A stretch of 64,000 nucleotides of DNA from Leucogyrophana mollusca (lineage: Eukaryota; Basidiomycota; Agaricomycetes; Boletales). Below, in pieces: positions 22,585 to 35,000 of the stretch. Every line of letters begins with the position of its first letter. The stretch's first letter is position 1. The stretch spans positions 62,001 to 126,000 of the forward strand of contig MU266366.1 of the NCBI GenBank assembly GCA_021014945.1. The letters run 5' to 3'. The notes beneath the pieces were generated by a model. That model saw only the letters and a list, made by a program, of their open reading frames with translations, searched no databases and was not told where the DNA came from. Position numbers and translations under genes: made by a program.

Positions 22585-23766
22585 TCAGCTCCGCGACTTG
22601 CGCTTCAACCCTGCATTCCGCAGGGAAGGCTGAGGGGATGGCAAAGCCCTGCTTGGCCCCGCAATTTGGTCCGGGATTTCTTTCGGTTGGCCGCCAGTCG
22701 CGTTTACACCGTCGGGGCCAACCTGTTGCGCTATTCGAGCGCGCTTCAACCTCCGCGCTAGGTTGGGAGCTTCGGGGGAACTAAAAGGACGACGCTTGGT
22801 CAATCATTCGCGACATATCATCTAATACTTACAGAGGACGAGTGTCGTTTCCCGGTGTAGCTTTTTGGCCTAGTGGTATCGTAGGGGGGCCCGAAACCGG
22901 TCTAGCATGGATTGGTTAACACTGCGGAACTTTTGGCCGCCGATTTGAGCAGATAAAAAGGACGCACGTCAAGTTACGCATCATCAGCTCGGGTGGAATC
23001 TCCTGATTGGACGGCTTGCCATAAATCCACTCTCGCGGCCACTCCGGTTCAATATCCCTCCAATACGTGAAATATGACTCCATCCTGATTCGTCTTCCCT
23101 TCTCCGCCCTGAGCACTGCCCGGAGCTCTTCTGCGTGTTTGCGAAATTGCGCGGCGGCGTCGTTGAGTGCGTCGATCTGTGTGAGATACACCTGATCGGC
23201 GGAGGAGATGCTGCGCATGATGCGTACTGCACGCTCGAGCTCACAAATCTCGGTGAGAGGGGGTGTGCTCGCGCGTGAACACGAGGGTTGGGTAGCGTAG
23301 GTCAGCTGTGTGTCCTGGGAGACGACCGAGCTAGCGTCGCTCCCTTCGTCATCTGGCTCGTCAACAACAGCATCGTTGGGAACACCTGGTCCTGGGATCA
23401 GCACAACAGGTCGAGCATGAGCAGCGCATGGTGTCAAAATCCTTGCACTCACCCTCAGCACCTGAATCATCAATCGATGGTCCTGCGGCGGCGCCAAGTG
23501 CCGCACTTTGGCTTTTGGGAGTCAACGGTAGTGTGGCCCGGACATCGATTGAAGCGATTTCTTCGGGGTTGTCTTTGGATTTTCCCTCGTCGATCTTCAT
23601 CAACGCCTGCACGAGAAGCTCGCTCTTCTGGTTTGCCTTGACCCCGTTAGCCTGCTCCGTCCCATGTGAGCTAGACGGCTGGGTTTCATCATGGGGAAAC
23701 GAGCCGCACCTTCGCGAGTTTCTGTAGCTCGGCGCGGGATAGCTTGCGGAGAGAGGTTTCGTCCAT
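22585..23766 (-). CDS. SAP-like domain protein, copy A
   Basis: Five minus-strand exons (23710-23766, 23453-23651, 22978-23391, 22833-22869, 22585-22780) give 300 aa. The first 40 residues (MDETSLRKLSRAELQKLAK then ANGVKANQKSELLVQALM) have the helix-turn-helix pattern of a SAP-type DNA/RNA-binding domain, with an intron after residue 19. A central helical region (CELERAVRIMRSISSADQ, AAQFRKHAEELRAVLRAEKG) is likely coiled coil. It is followed by ESYFTYWRDIEPEWPREW and a basic tail ending LKRKSRS, a possible nuclear signal. I do not recognise a named family beyond the SAP-like start. A related gene with the same first-exon length and intron position lies at 25903-27017 on the other strand, head to head. 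Probably nuclear; function unknown. Confidence 0.75.
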
Positions 23767-25424
23767 GTGGGATGATTGTGATTCGCTGTCGACGTTGGGT
23801 TTTTGGGAGGACTTGCGGCGAATGACGTTGATGCCCAAATATTTTAAGTACTAGTTGCTGTTGATGGTACGAAACTGTGACAATCTAAGGTTTGACGATG
23901 CTAGGGAGCGCGATAGCGAGGGGGATTCGAAGGAGGGATACAGTTTGGCTTTCCCCGCATGGCCTACCTCTGTTTTATGTCGCGCTTGGGCCTTGTGGAT
24001 ACCTCCGAAAGAACAATAGACTGTTATACTCTCAACTGGACTTCGAGGTCAAAGCAAAGTTTCCTTTCCAGGATCTCAATCAATTGGTCACATTCACAGC
24101 AGTTGGAACTTGAAGCATGGACTCGAGCACGATGAGTACCTGGGGCGGCAGGATTCGGACCTGCCATTGCAAAATAAATGACATCGAGGGCTGCCTTCAG
24201 GGAGGCAAGTGTGAAACCACGGCGATTTCTTGGGTAACGTCTGTTTCGCTCGCTCCTTGGTGGACTTTCAAAGCTGACGTGATTAACATGATTTCATCCT
24301 CGATTTTCCTCACTGCACTGGTGGCTCAAAAAGACGGCCGTCTCATGTGCTTTTGCGGGTCGCGGTTGCACTATGTATGCGTTCCGCAACAACGTCGCAG
24401 ATTCAATTACTGTCGTGTATGACGATGAACGTGCACAACAGGCTTTAGCCCACGGCTCAGGCCCGCTGACGCCCGTATGCCAGGTGATCACGACGTGCCG
24501 CCAACACCGATTATCAAGGCGCAGTGAATGGCGAAGGACTGGCTAATTGTCTTGATCTTAATTTGCGAGAGCTTCCGGCCCTGCTTCCAGGGGTCCAATC
24601 GTTCGAGACGAGTGTCGGCTCCGTTTTCCAGATGAGAAGCCTTTGACAGGCTCGGAAGGGTGAGAGAAGAGTTCAGGCTGGCTGCACTGGTATGATCACA
24701 ACGACGAGGACGAGGACGATGGAGAGCAGGATCAGCTCGACCAGGCGTTGACGGCCAGCACAGCGGGAGGCCACGAAGATTCATCTCCACTCGTATCAAA
24801 TCGCACACGAACTCATCACCTCCAATCATTGAAGAGGACTGACCTCATTATCCGACCGTTACAGCCCACCGAAATTCTGCCAGCGCCTTCTCTTGTCTGT
24901 GAAGTCCCCCCCTCTTTACCACTCGAGCAAGTATACCTTAGCACACGTCAATCCCGATGTAGATCGCAGGAACAAGGTGCTGGAAGATTGGCTACAAGGC
25001 TGAACATTGACTGGTATTGTGCCGATGATCTGCGATGCGGGGGCTTCTCCAAATGACTTGAAGAAATGATTCTGGATGTATGCTGAGGCTCCGCCTTGCC
25101 TTTGTGATAATCGCTCTAGACGAGCGCGCCCGATTCTTTGGGATTTATGCATGAACATTGAAGTTCATTGTAGCTGTCTCATTCGTTTAAATATGTATCT
25201 GTCCTTCACACCAGTAGGTCTCACCTTGTACAAGCTAACCCGTGTTCGCGCTTTTGGGTGTCCGTTTTGATCCCTACTAGTCTGTCTCAATACAACGCTT
25301 TCGCTATCACTCGATGTTGCTGATTACACATGAGTTCAGATTAGGTTGGGCAACTTCGGAACATCCCGAGTCGAGTCATAAACATCGAACACGACGGTCC
25401 AACAAAAGCAATCGAGTAAAAAGA
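23767..25424. other. Region between SAP-like gene A and the tRNA
   Basis: About 1.66 kb. The left side should be the promoter of the minus-strand SAP-like gene. A plus-strand segment at about 24685-24930 reads like part of an acidic disordered protein (GWLHWYDHNDEDEDDGEQD, later RTDLIIRPLQPTEILPAPS) but has no joinable start, stop or partner exons. It may be an exon of an unassembled gene. Confidence 0.3.
25418..25422 (-). terminator. RNA polymerase III terminator (T5) of tRNA-Leu
   Basis: Five T residues on the minus strand, a few bases after the tRNA 3' end at 25425, as expected for Pol III termination. Confidence 0.65.
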
Positions 25425-25531
25425 TGACAAGAAGGGGATTCGAACCCCTGCCTGGATACCCAGATGAGAAGCCTGAAGTCAGGCAAGCTTTCGCTTGAGT
25501 CACACGCCTTGGACCGCTCGGCCATCTTGCC
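25425..25531 (-). tRNA. tRNA-Leu (CAA) with intron
   Basis: Read on the minus strand from 25531. A 7-bp acceptor stem (GGCAAGA with TCTTGTC) ends in discriminator A, as in tRNA-Leu. The D-arm is GCCGAGCGGTCCAAGGC. The T-arm is a 5-bp stem closing the loop TTCGAAT, followed by the T5 terminator. A long variable arm (CTGG-GTAT-CCAG) makes it type II. The anticodon CAA lies at 25495-25497 after CT and before G. About 23 nt of intron follow in the canonical place after position 37, as in other fungal tRNA-Leu(CAA) genes. The anticodon stem (TGTGA with TCTCA) has one U-U mismatch, which leaves some doubt about the exact intron ends. Confidence 0.82.
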
Positions 25532-25902
25532 ATGGAAAACAACGTAGTCAAGAAGAATAATACTTCTTCTGAGGGGCAGAAGATTGCGGTGTTCCTGCTG
25601 GTCCCTGGTGATGTGGATGCTCATGTACTGATGGATGGAGAAATCACCCCTCTAGTCAGCAGAGAAAGGATCCAAGGAAAGGGTATTCAGACGTACCAAT
25701 ACAATCAAAAGATAATGACACCTGAGCCACTCGCATCCAAATCCGCACATGGTCAAAGCGTCTCCATTGTTCTTGATTTCGGACCCTGAGCATGTGCTTG
25801 GACCACTGGCTCAGAGGCCATAGTCATATATGTAGCTGAGAGTCAACAACGCGTCTCGCCGCCCACACCGACCTACATTACCCCCAAGCCACCCACAATA
25901 TC

Positions 25903-27017
25903 ATGGACAGTCCAAAGCTCAGAAAGCTCACCCGAGCGCAGATACAGGCCATCGCCAAGGCAAGTAGAGTGCCCGGCGCCACCCCACTGAATAGGATGAG
26001 AGCTGACGAGTCATGCAGAAAGAGCTCGTTCGAGCCGTTGGTAAAACTGAAGAGATAATCCGTCGGTTGATTAAAAAGCACCCTGGCGGTATCCCGGAGG
26101 ATCTCAATGGGACGAGGGATCCGAGCGGTCCTGCTCGAGGTCCGAGGCCAACGCACGCGTCGCCGGGGGGCAGGGGGGGGTCGGTGGCTCCAGTGACAGA
26201 AGAGCCCGAGGATGACACGCTACCAGAGGAAGGTTAGTGAAATGGATCGCTATTCAATCATCAGTTGACCAACGGTTCGTTTCTTCGTAGGCGAGCAATC
26301 CTCAGATGCACCACTTAATGACGCACTCGCAGTCAAACAGGATGGAGGCCCGGCAGATGCCGACTCATACGTTCCGGTGCCTATCCATGGTCTTCCGGAG
26401 CCAGACCTCGTGGATGACGACGACGATGCAACTAGCTACATCTCATACCCCAGGGTCGAAGCGGGGCCAGACGAGCGAGATGTCCGACTTGTCCTTCGTC
26501 AATTCACGACCCTCGTCAACGACATGCCAGAGATCGAGAAGCTCATGCGCGAAGCACAAGCGCTGACCGACAAGGCCTCCGCAATCATTAACGTGGTGGA
26601 GCCGAAGCTTCGGGAGGCATGCACAACCCGGCAATTCCTCGAAGATAATTACCTTGCGCAGCTCAAGGCTAAAAGGGAAAGATGGGACGGCACGGCCTTC
26701 ATGGAGCGAACACACAGGAGAAGATGGATTACGCACTTGAAGCGGCAGAGGAAAAACGAAAGGGTGAAGAAGTGGCAAGAGCAGGCGCTGTACGATATTA
26801 CATTGGGTATAGAGCCGCTGGAATATGAGTTTTACCAGTGAGTAACCATTGGTTGCAGTGAAGTTCGCGCTGAAGCTGAGCTTGCAGTGAGCAAGAATCT
26901 GACGTCGAGGGTAGCCTATGGTCCAGAGGAAGTAGCAAATCAGCTTCCAGCCGTAAAAGAATGCGAGAGGGAGAGGCAAACGAAAGTGATGATCGGAGGA
27001 AAAGATCGAGGCAGTAG
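25903..27017 (+). CDS. SAP-like domain protein, copy B
   Basis: Four exons (25903-25959, 26019-26232, 26291-26837, 26888-27017) give 315 aa. It begins MDSPKLRKLTRAQIQAIAK, then KELVRAVGKTEEIIRRLIKK: the same 19-residue first exon and helix-turn-helix start as the minus-strand gene at 22585-23766, so the two are paralogues. Intron 1 has a GC donor (GCAAGT); the alternative GT reading hits a stop. The middle is acidic (EPDLVDDDDDATSY), followed by helices (MPEIEKLMREAQALTDKAS, RQFLEDNYLAQLKAKRERW) and a basic WITHLKRQRKNERVKKW. The last exon adds a Ser/Arg/Lys-rich tail (SASSRKRMREGE, DDRRKRSRQ), likely a nuclear signal. Skipping the last intron would instead stop at 26841; splicing is preferred because of the strong GTGAGT donor and the nuclear-type tail. 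Function unknown. Confidence 0.72.
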
Positions 27018-27977
27018 TCATATTTTTTGCATAAATCGCACAATCCTCATTTCGCATCTCGGATTTCGTCGACTTTACGATTATCGGGCAAGATTAGAAG
27101 CGGGGAGTCTTGGACACGCGAGCCGTAGTCGAAGAGAAGGAAGACCGGCCATAAGAGGCAGGATCATCATTGTTTGCAGTCGCAGCGAGAGGTGCTTGAA
27201 TGGGAACAAGCACACGATTCGAAGTTAAATCAGCTGTTGCCATCGTACTAGAAAATCGATTCGCTCCTTCCTTATGTCCTCGGTCAGTTGTCATAACAGT
27301 TATCCAGCTGAAAGAAAGTATGCCAGACGTCTACCCCATGGGGTCACGAAACTCCAGGCGTTGACATACGTGTCCGCGACTCGGTGATTGTGAGCCAGGC
27401 GGTTTGAATTGATTCCGAAGCCATGGGCAACCGTGGAAAGGACCCCCAAGAGCAAATGCGCTTCTAGCGCTGAGGAGCGGGGCGGACGGTCACTGGGTAC
27501 TCAGCTGATCGAAGGATGGGGGGAAATTGCGCGATCTGTTGCTGTGGTAAAGAATCTGAAGGGTAACATGGGCTTAGGTCCGTACAAACGGCTTGTGGTG
27601 TGATTCCCAAAAGCGTGGAATTAGCACTCCAGCAGCCAGGCCAGTCATCTAGCTTTTGTCCGAAGTAGGGGGATCTCAAGACATAGCCAATACTAGTGGT
27701 GTGGTTTGAACACGGCCGATGACAGGCGACAGAGAGACACCCACATGCCATATTTTCACCAGACTTGGTTAGAGAGTTTCCTTTTTCTCACAATTTTCGG
27801 CAAAATAAATCAGGTGTTTTGGGACGAAACGTCCTCATCCAGGGGCGGAGAAGCACTTCAAAATTTTGGCGGTGAGTCATTGGAAGTCCTCATAAAATCC
27901 CTTCCCTCATCCTTTCCCTTCTTTACAACCTCAACAAAGGCGGATAGTGGGCTATTAGGTGCCAGGTGCTACGAGCC
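27018..27977. other. Intergenic region upstream of CPA2
   Basis: 960 nt with no recognisable gene. It should hold the CPA2 promoter and 5' leader. No clear upstream arginine-attenuator-type ORF was recognised; in other fungi that element belongs to the small-subunit gene. Confidence 0.4.
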
Positions 27978-30900
27978 ATGGCACTCCAGCTCAACTCGTC
28001 TTTTCTCCGTCAGTTTTCTCGATGCCGACATCACTGGACGCGCTCGTTTCACTCCTCACCCCGACGCGCTCTTTTCGCGCCAACCAAATACCTACGAGCT
28101 GTTGCTGCACCCGCAGTAGGCTCTTACACACCCAAGGACGGCGAACACGTGCTCAACTCCCCCTCTGAGCTCGCCCGTCGAATCTCAGCCAAGGTTCTCC
28201 CCAAGCTCCCCCGACCAGATGTCCAAAAAGTTGTGGTTGTCGGGAGTGGTGGCCTCAGCATCGGTCAGGCGGGAGAGTTTGACTATTCAGGCTCCCAAGC
28301 TATGAAAGCCCTTCGTGAGGAGGGTGTCGAGGCAGTTCTCATTAATCCCAATATCGCTACATGGCAAACATCTCATCAATTGGCTTCGGAGGTCTATTTC
28401 TTACCCATCACCGCGGATTACGTTGCATATGTGTTGGAAAAAGAACGGCCAGATGGTATTTTGCTGACATTTGGAGGACAAAGTGCTCTGAATGTCGGTA
28501 TTCAACTGGACAAGATGGGTGTCCTGGAGCGCTTAGGCGTTAAGGTTTTGGGGACGCCGATCAGAACTCTTGAGGTATCCGAGGATCGTGATCTTTTCGT
28601 CCAGGCTCTCAAGGGTATGTGTCATGTATATGCGTTGCACTTTCGACTCTAAACACTTGGCACAGAAATCGATATCCCGGTCGCTCAATCAACTGCTGTC
28701 TCCACTGTCAACGCAGCTCTCGAAGCTGCAGACAAAATCGGTTACCCCGTCATCTTGCGGTCTGCTTTCACTCTCGGTGGTCTCGGTTCTGGCTTTGCAA
28801 ATAATCCCGAGGAATTGCGCGATCTCTCTGCTCGGAGCCTGAGTCTCAGTCCTCAGGTGCTGATTGAGCGCAGCATGAAGGGCTGGAAAGAGCTCGAGTA
28901 TGAGGTCGTTCGGGACGGTGCGGACGTACGTTACTCCCATATTTCGGGGGAATTTGTTGAATTGACAATTGCAATTTGGCTAGAACACGATCATTTGCTG
29001 CAACATGGAAAACTTTGACCCTCTAGGCACACATACCGGTGACTCGATTGTTGTTGCGCCATCACAGACGCTGCCCGATGACGAGTATCATATGCTGCGT
29101 AGTGCCGCTCTCAAGGTCATCCGGCATTTAGGCGTAGTCGGCGAGTGCAACATCCAGTATGCGCTGAACCCGACGTCCAGGGAGTACTGCGTCATCGAAG
29201 TCAACGCTCGGTGAGGGTTTAGGCCGGCATATATGGCTCTTTTGCTGACGTCTTCACTCACGTTCTAGGCTGAGTCGTTCAAGGTAAAACTCTTGGTGCT
29301 TCCAAAAAGACCAACTAACAGGCTATCGCAGTGCCCTGGCCTCGAAAGCAACCGGTTACCCACTTGCATACACAGCAGCCAAGATCGCACTCGGGCACAC
29401 CCTTCCTGAACTCCCTAACGCCGTTACCAAAACCACCACCGCATGCTTTGAACCTTCACTCGACTACATCGTAACCAAGATCCCTAAATGGGACCTTGCG
29501 AAGTTTTCGTCGCAAGTGAACCGCGAGGTCGGTTCGTCGATGAAGAGTGTCGGTGAAGTTATGGCTATTGGTCGCACGTTCGAGGAAAGTCTGCAGAAGG
29601 CGATCCGGCAGGTAGACCCGCGGTGGAAGGGCTTCGAGGCGTACATTCAACCGGAGGACCTGGATACCGCTTTATCGAAACCTACGGATATGAGGCTGTT
29701 TGCGATTGCGTATGCTATGTACAACAAGCACTACTCGGTTGACAAGATACACGACTTGACCAAGATCGACAAGGTGGGTTGAGATGTTGCTTTCAGTGCC
29801 AACTTCCAAGCTCATTTCGTTCCAGTGGTACCTGTACAAAATCGACAACATTGTCCAGACCCACCGGACCATCAAGGCCCTTGGCTCTATCGAGAAGATC
29901 GACCACGAGCTGATGAAGCAAGCTAAACGCATGGGTTTCGCTGACTCGCAAATCGCCGATCTCGTCTCCACCACCGAAGACGTTGTCCGCGCACACCGCA
30001 AGTCCCTCGGCATCACGCCCTTCGTCAAGCGGATCGACACCCTCGCCGCCGAATACCCCGCACACACCAACTACCTCTACACCACATACAACGCGTCTGA
30101 GCACGACGTCGAGTTCGACGAGCACGGAACGATGGTGCTTGGTAGCGGTGTCTATCGCATTGGAAGCAGTGTCGAGTTCGATTGGTGTGCGGTGACATGT
30201 GCGCGGAAGTTGAGGGATATGGGCAAGCGGACGATCATGATCAACTATAATCCCGAGACGGTGTCTACGGATTTCGACGAGGCCGACCGGCTTTACTTCG
30301 AGGAACTCGGGTATGAGCGAGTCATGGATATCTATGAGCTCGAGCAGTCGCAGGGTGTTATCGTCAGCGTTGGAGGTAAGTGGTGCCTTGCGATGTTAGT
30401 TGAATGGTCGATACTGACTCCGCTCTTCAGGCCAACTACCTCAGAACATTGCACTCCGCCTTAAGGAGAACGGCGTCAAGGTCCTTGGCACTGACCCCGA
30501 GAAGATCGACACCGCCGAAGACAGACACAAATTCTCCTCCGTGCTCGATAGCATCGGCGTTGACCAGCCCGAGTGGGCAGAGGTCACGACCCTCGAAGCC
30601 GCCAAGGCCTTTGCGCAAAAAGTCAGCTACCCCGTCCTCATCCGTCCATCCTACGTCCTCTCAGGTGCAGCGATGAACGTTGTGTACGAAGAATCCGCGC
30701 TCGAGTACAACCTCTCCGCCGCAGCTTCCGTATCTCCTCTCCACCCGGTGGTAATAACCAAGTTCATCGACAACGCTCAGGAGATCGATGTTGACGCTGT
30801 CGCACACAACGGCAAACTTATTGTCCACGCCGTCTCCGAGCACGTCGAGAATGCCGGTGTGCACTCTGGTGACGCCACCCTCGTCCTCCCGCCATTCTCG

Positions 30901-31846
30901 CTCACCCCCCAGGATATGAGTCGCCTGAAGGTCATTGCGGAGAAGGTTGCAGCGGCCTTCGACATCTCTGGCCCGTACAACATGCAAATCATCAAGAAAC
31001 CCGCCGAGGGACCAGAGGATGAAGCGCAGCTCAAGGTCATCGAGTGCAACTTGCGCGCGTCACGGTCGTTCCCATTTGTCTCGAAGGTCCTTGGACATAA
31101 CTTCATCGATACGGCGACTGCGGCGATAGTCGGGCAGGGGGTGCCCGAGCCTGTCGATATCATGGCGCAGAAACGGGATTACACGTCGATCAAGGTTGCT
31201 CAGTTCTCGTGGACGCGGCTCGGAGGCGCTGATCCTTTCTTGGGTGTCGGTACGTTGACATTGTGATGATCACCGTTCAACGACTGACTCCCCTTCAGAG
31301 ATGGCCAGCACGGGTGAAGTCGCAAGCTTCGGATCCGACATTCACGAAGCATACTGGGCCTCCCTCCTCAGCACGACGGGATTCAAAGTCCCCCGTGCCG
31401 GATCAGGTGTACTCATCGGTGGCGACATCACCAAGCCCGAGATGATCACCGTCGCAAAAGGCCTTGTCGACCTCGGCTTCAAGCTCTACTGCTCCTCCCC
31501 CGTCGTCGAAGAATTCCTCAACGGCATCCCCTACGTCTCCGCGAAGCGCATCTTCTTCCCGACCAAAGACAAGCGGCTGCTGCGCGAGGTGTTCGACGAG
31601 TACGAGATCCAGTGCGTCTTCAACCTCGCGAAGATGCGCGGGACGAGTGCGACGGACGAGGATTACGTCGCGAGGAGGAACGCGGTGGACTTTGGGCTGC
31701 CGCTGCTGAACAACGCGCGGAACGCACAGCTGTTTGTGGAGAGTCTGAAGAAGAAGATACCGAAGGGCGGGTTGAGGAGCTACGAGGAGGGGCGGATACC
31801 CTCAGAGGTTAGGTCGTGGCGGGAGTTTGTTGGCTCCCGGGCTTGA
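27978..31846 (+). CDS. CPA2: Carbamoyl-phosphate synthase large subunit, arginine-specific, mitochondrial
   Basis: Makes carbamoyl phosphate from ammonia (supplied by the glutaminase small subunit), bicarbonate and two ATP for arginine synthesis. Eight exons (27978-28614, 28666-28925, 28984-29210, 29269-29283, 29332-29773, 29826-30375, 30431-31249, 31299-31846) encode 1,165 aa, standard for the family. The Arg/Ser-rich first 40 residues ([14 protein letters not shown]) look like a mitochondrial signal. Two ATP-grasp halves are visible: [20 protein letters not shown] near 75 and [12 protein letters not shown] near 245 in the first, [15 protein letters not shown] near 783 in the second. The oligomerisation part lies between them, and the MGS-type regulatory domain runs from about 983 to the end. 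No aspartate transcarbamylase follows, so it is the arginine enzyme rather than the pyrimidine fusion. Exon 4 is only 15 nt. Confidence 0.95.
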
Positions 31847-32010
31847 GGTGTCGGTGGATGCATACTCAAAAGTGCGAAGTGCACACACAAAGAGGGATAT
31901 AGATTCCATGTACAAGTAGTTTTAGATATTGAATAATTCTTTGTTCTTCGTCCGCGCTGTTGCTTTCTGTCTACATCATGCTCCGCTCGCAGCCTAACAT
32001 CTCATTCCAT

Positions 32011-35000
32011 TCAATCTTTAGCGGCGACCGAGTCTGGTAGGAGGTCCTCTGGCAAACACAATTCCGCGAGATCCAGCTCGCGTATAGGTCGTGTGTTGCG
32101 TTCGGCGAGCACTCCAGGCGCGATAGCACGGTCGACGGCGAATTTCTTGGCTATGGCGGGGTCGAGCTTGCCTTCGATCGCGTCGGCGACGATTGACCCG
32201 ATTATAGGGAGGAACTTTGGGACAGGGGGAACGTCGCAGGGTGAGATCCAGGAGAGGTGTCATAGGGTTAGAACACACGCGAGGATGCGTGAGCAGACGA
32301 AAGTGGGGGGTAAGAGAGACTCAGAGGAGGAACCGTACCTTGAACGCATGGCCACTCCCAGACGTGGCGAGAAACAAGGACGGATCTCCAGGGTAGGCCC
32401 CAATGACCCAGTCGCTATCGGGCGAGTCGGTGTACCTGTAGCCATGATCGCCTGCGTTAGTACTGTCAAGCATGGTTTGAAACCCGTCATGAACGCCACG
32501 GATAGACACCGGTGCCGGGGGCAGCGTGTTATGATAAACCCCAGACACAAGGCATATAAGACAATGCGTCAATGCAAGCACCGATCAGGGCGTGCCATGA
32601 TAACTCCTGCGTATCATCACGTCGCGATAAAGCACGGGAGGCGTCATAGTAAGCTCCGAGCGGCGCGTGATAGACCCGGCATATCATCGCGATAAACCCT
32701 GCGCGTGTATCGTATCACCATGATAGAGCCCCCGGGTATCATCATGATAGACCGCTGCGTATCACCATGATAGACCCTGTGTATCACCACGATAGACCAC
32801 GACTCAGCTGCATCGTGCGCAGCGACACGATAACCGCCGCATATACCACGCTCGCCAGCCAACGAGAACGCCGATATGAGTAAGCAGGCGAGGGGGCAGG
32901 CTGCAGATGAGGTGCATAATGATATCAGACGCGGGAACACCGGAGTAGTTCCGCGTTGTTGATGTCATACCTATCTCGCCCATACATTCATTCCAAGGCA
33001 CCGATGACCATGATGCGCGATGGAATGAAATGCGGGTCGGAAGGATCTACCTGAGCTAGGCTTCCCTCCCCAACACCCCAGTTTCTGCATGACGCGAATT
33101 CGAAAGGACAGGCAGACCCCCAAATTCAAACTTAAACCCAGAATACCAACACACCCCAAACGCAAACCAACAACCACGACTCACCAACACAACCTCGTCC
33201 CCAAAAACGGCTTCTCCGCGAGCCGTGGGTACACGTCCCGCAGGTGCTCCCGCAGCTCGCGCGCGACGCTGCGCGGGATGCGGAGCCCATCACCGCCGTC
33301 GGGGTGGCTGAGGACCGTGCGCGGGGTGGAGATGCCGCGTGGGGGCGGAGCGGGAGGGATGCAAGGGACGGGAGGCGTCGGTGCGACGGTGGTTGTGGGC
33401 GGTGGGTGGCTGCAAGGGGTAGCAGTGGGCTGGGGTAGTGCGATTGGTTCCGTGGGTATGTTCTCGGCGGGAAGGCCACCTAGGGAACCGGGAACGGGAG
33501 GCGCTGGGACATGTGTGTGTCCCGCAGCATGCAATGCGAATTTCACGATATTGTCTTCATTCGGCTGTCGTGCACAAGATTGCGATGAGTCATTCATTGT
33601 GTGATTGGGAGGAAGGATGAAGCGCGAAACGCAAAACGTGACGTGTGGGTACCGAATGAGGAATAGAACGTGGAAGGAACGATTCGGTGGCCCCGGACGG
33701 AACTTGGGTCAGAGCACTAACACGGCGCAAAGGACGTCATGCCGCGAAGGGGGCACCAATCACAGCGAAGGAAACCAAAGCGGAGGAAAGAAAAGACCAA
33801 TGGAAGGGGGATAAGAGCAAAGATAAAAGATAAGCATCAAAGTTGCCCAATGCCCATCCATATGTCATGGACTATCCGACGAGCACCCGTGACGCGTGGA
33901 TTCCATCGCGCTGCGCAAACCTAGGACCGCGTCCATGGCGCGTAATTTTGGCTACGCGTGAATCTGGCACACGTGCATTCGAATATCCAGTGCCATTGGA
34001 TGGGTACGAGACGATATGGACAGGCGAACGTCGATCCACGCGTAATGATGATGGATGTAGGCACGAATCCACGTATAATGAACGCAGGAATGAGTCCCAC
34101 GCATAATGAATGCGCACCCAAAATCAAATCCACATCCACGCGTAACGGATAGGCATCCAAACCCACGTATAACGGACGCGCCCCCGAGTCCACGTATAAC
34201 AAACACCCCCAATTCCACGCGTAACGGACACGCACGCGTATCTGCGTGAGATGGACGTCATTGATGTAATGATTGGCCGGGGAACAAAGGCAATCAATCT
34301 GAAACCCTGGGCCTGCCTCTGATCAGGGCGAAAAGGCGGAGAAACTAAAACGCTGGGTAGCAAGCAAACTAAGGCCTAGGGTGGCGAAAGAGCTGACGCA
34401 AAACCGACGGAAGAGATCCGTCCGAGAGAGGGCGCAACACCACCAGACGTAACAAGGGATGCGATACGTATTTCGGTTTAGAGCGCGATACGCTGGAATT
34501 ATGGTTTGGGTGCGATACGCTGAGATTTTGGTCTGGGCACGATGCGCTGAGATTTCGGTTTGAGCGTGGTGCGCTGGGATTTTGGTCTGGTCTGGGCACG
34601 ATACACCCAATCCGGGCGTGGCGTGATACGCTCTTTGTGTGCGGGTCTGGGATGTGGAATGGGGCGAGGCAAGCGAGGACGTGATTCGTGCGATAGCGAT
34701 GGCGCATTTTCATAACACGTACGACCAAAAGACCGCAGCCGTAGCTGAGCCCCAAACGCAAATCCCAGACCCTAGACCCCAAACCAAGTACCAAGGAAGG
34801 AAGGGCGAGACCAAGGACGACTCGGAGGGAGGTAGGGACACGCGATAGATAGACAGCCTATCATGGCCACGACCACACCAAATCCAAAATTACGAAAGGA
34901 TGGACAAGACGCGTCCCAGGGCACGAAAACATGAAGAAAATAAGATAAAAATAAAAGAATCACGGAAAACCCAAAAGACACATTTCATAAAAACAAGGGA

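Noticed and set aside
27966..28652. Single-ORF reading of CPA2 exon 1 continuing into its intron
   Set aside because: The reading past 28614 ends quickly in a stop and lacks the conserved EIDIP block, which the splice to 28666 restores.
32522..32810. Tandem repeats considered as a CRISPR-like array
   Set aside because: Units are contiguous and degenerate, without unique spacers, and the genome is eukaryotic.
33921..34235. Minus-strand open frames with repeated YAWxxx peptides
   Set aside because: They are translations of the minisatellite in intron 4 of the FAD oxidoreductase, not genes.
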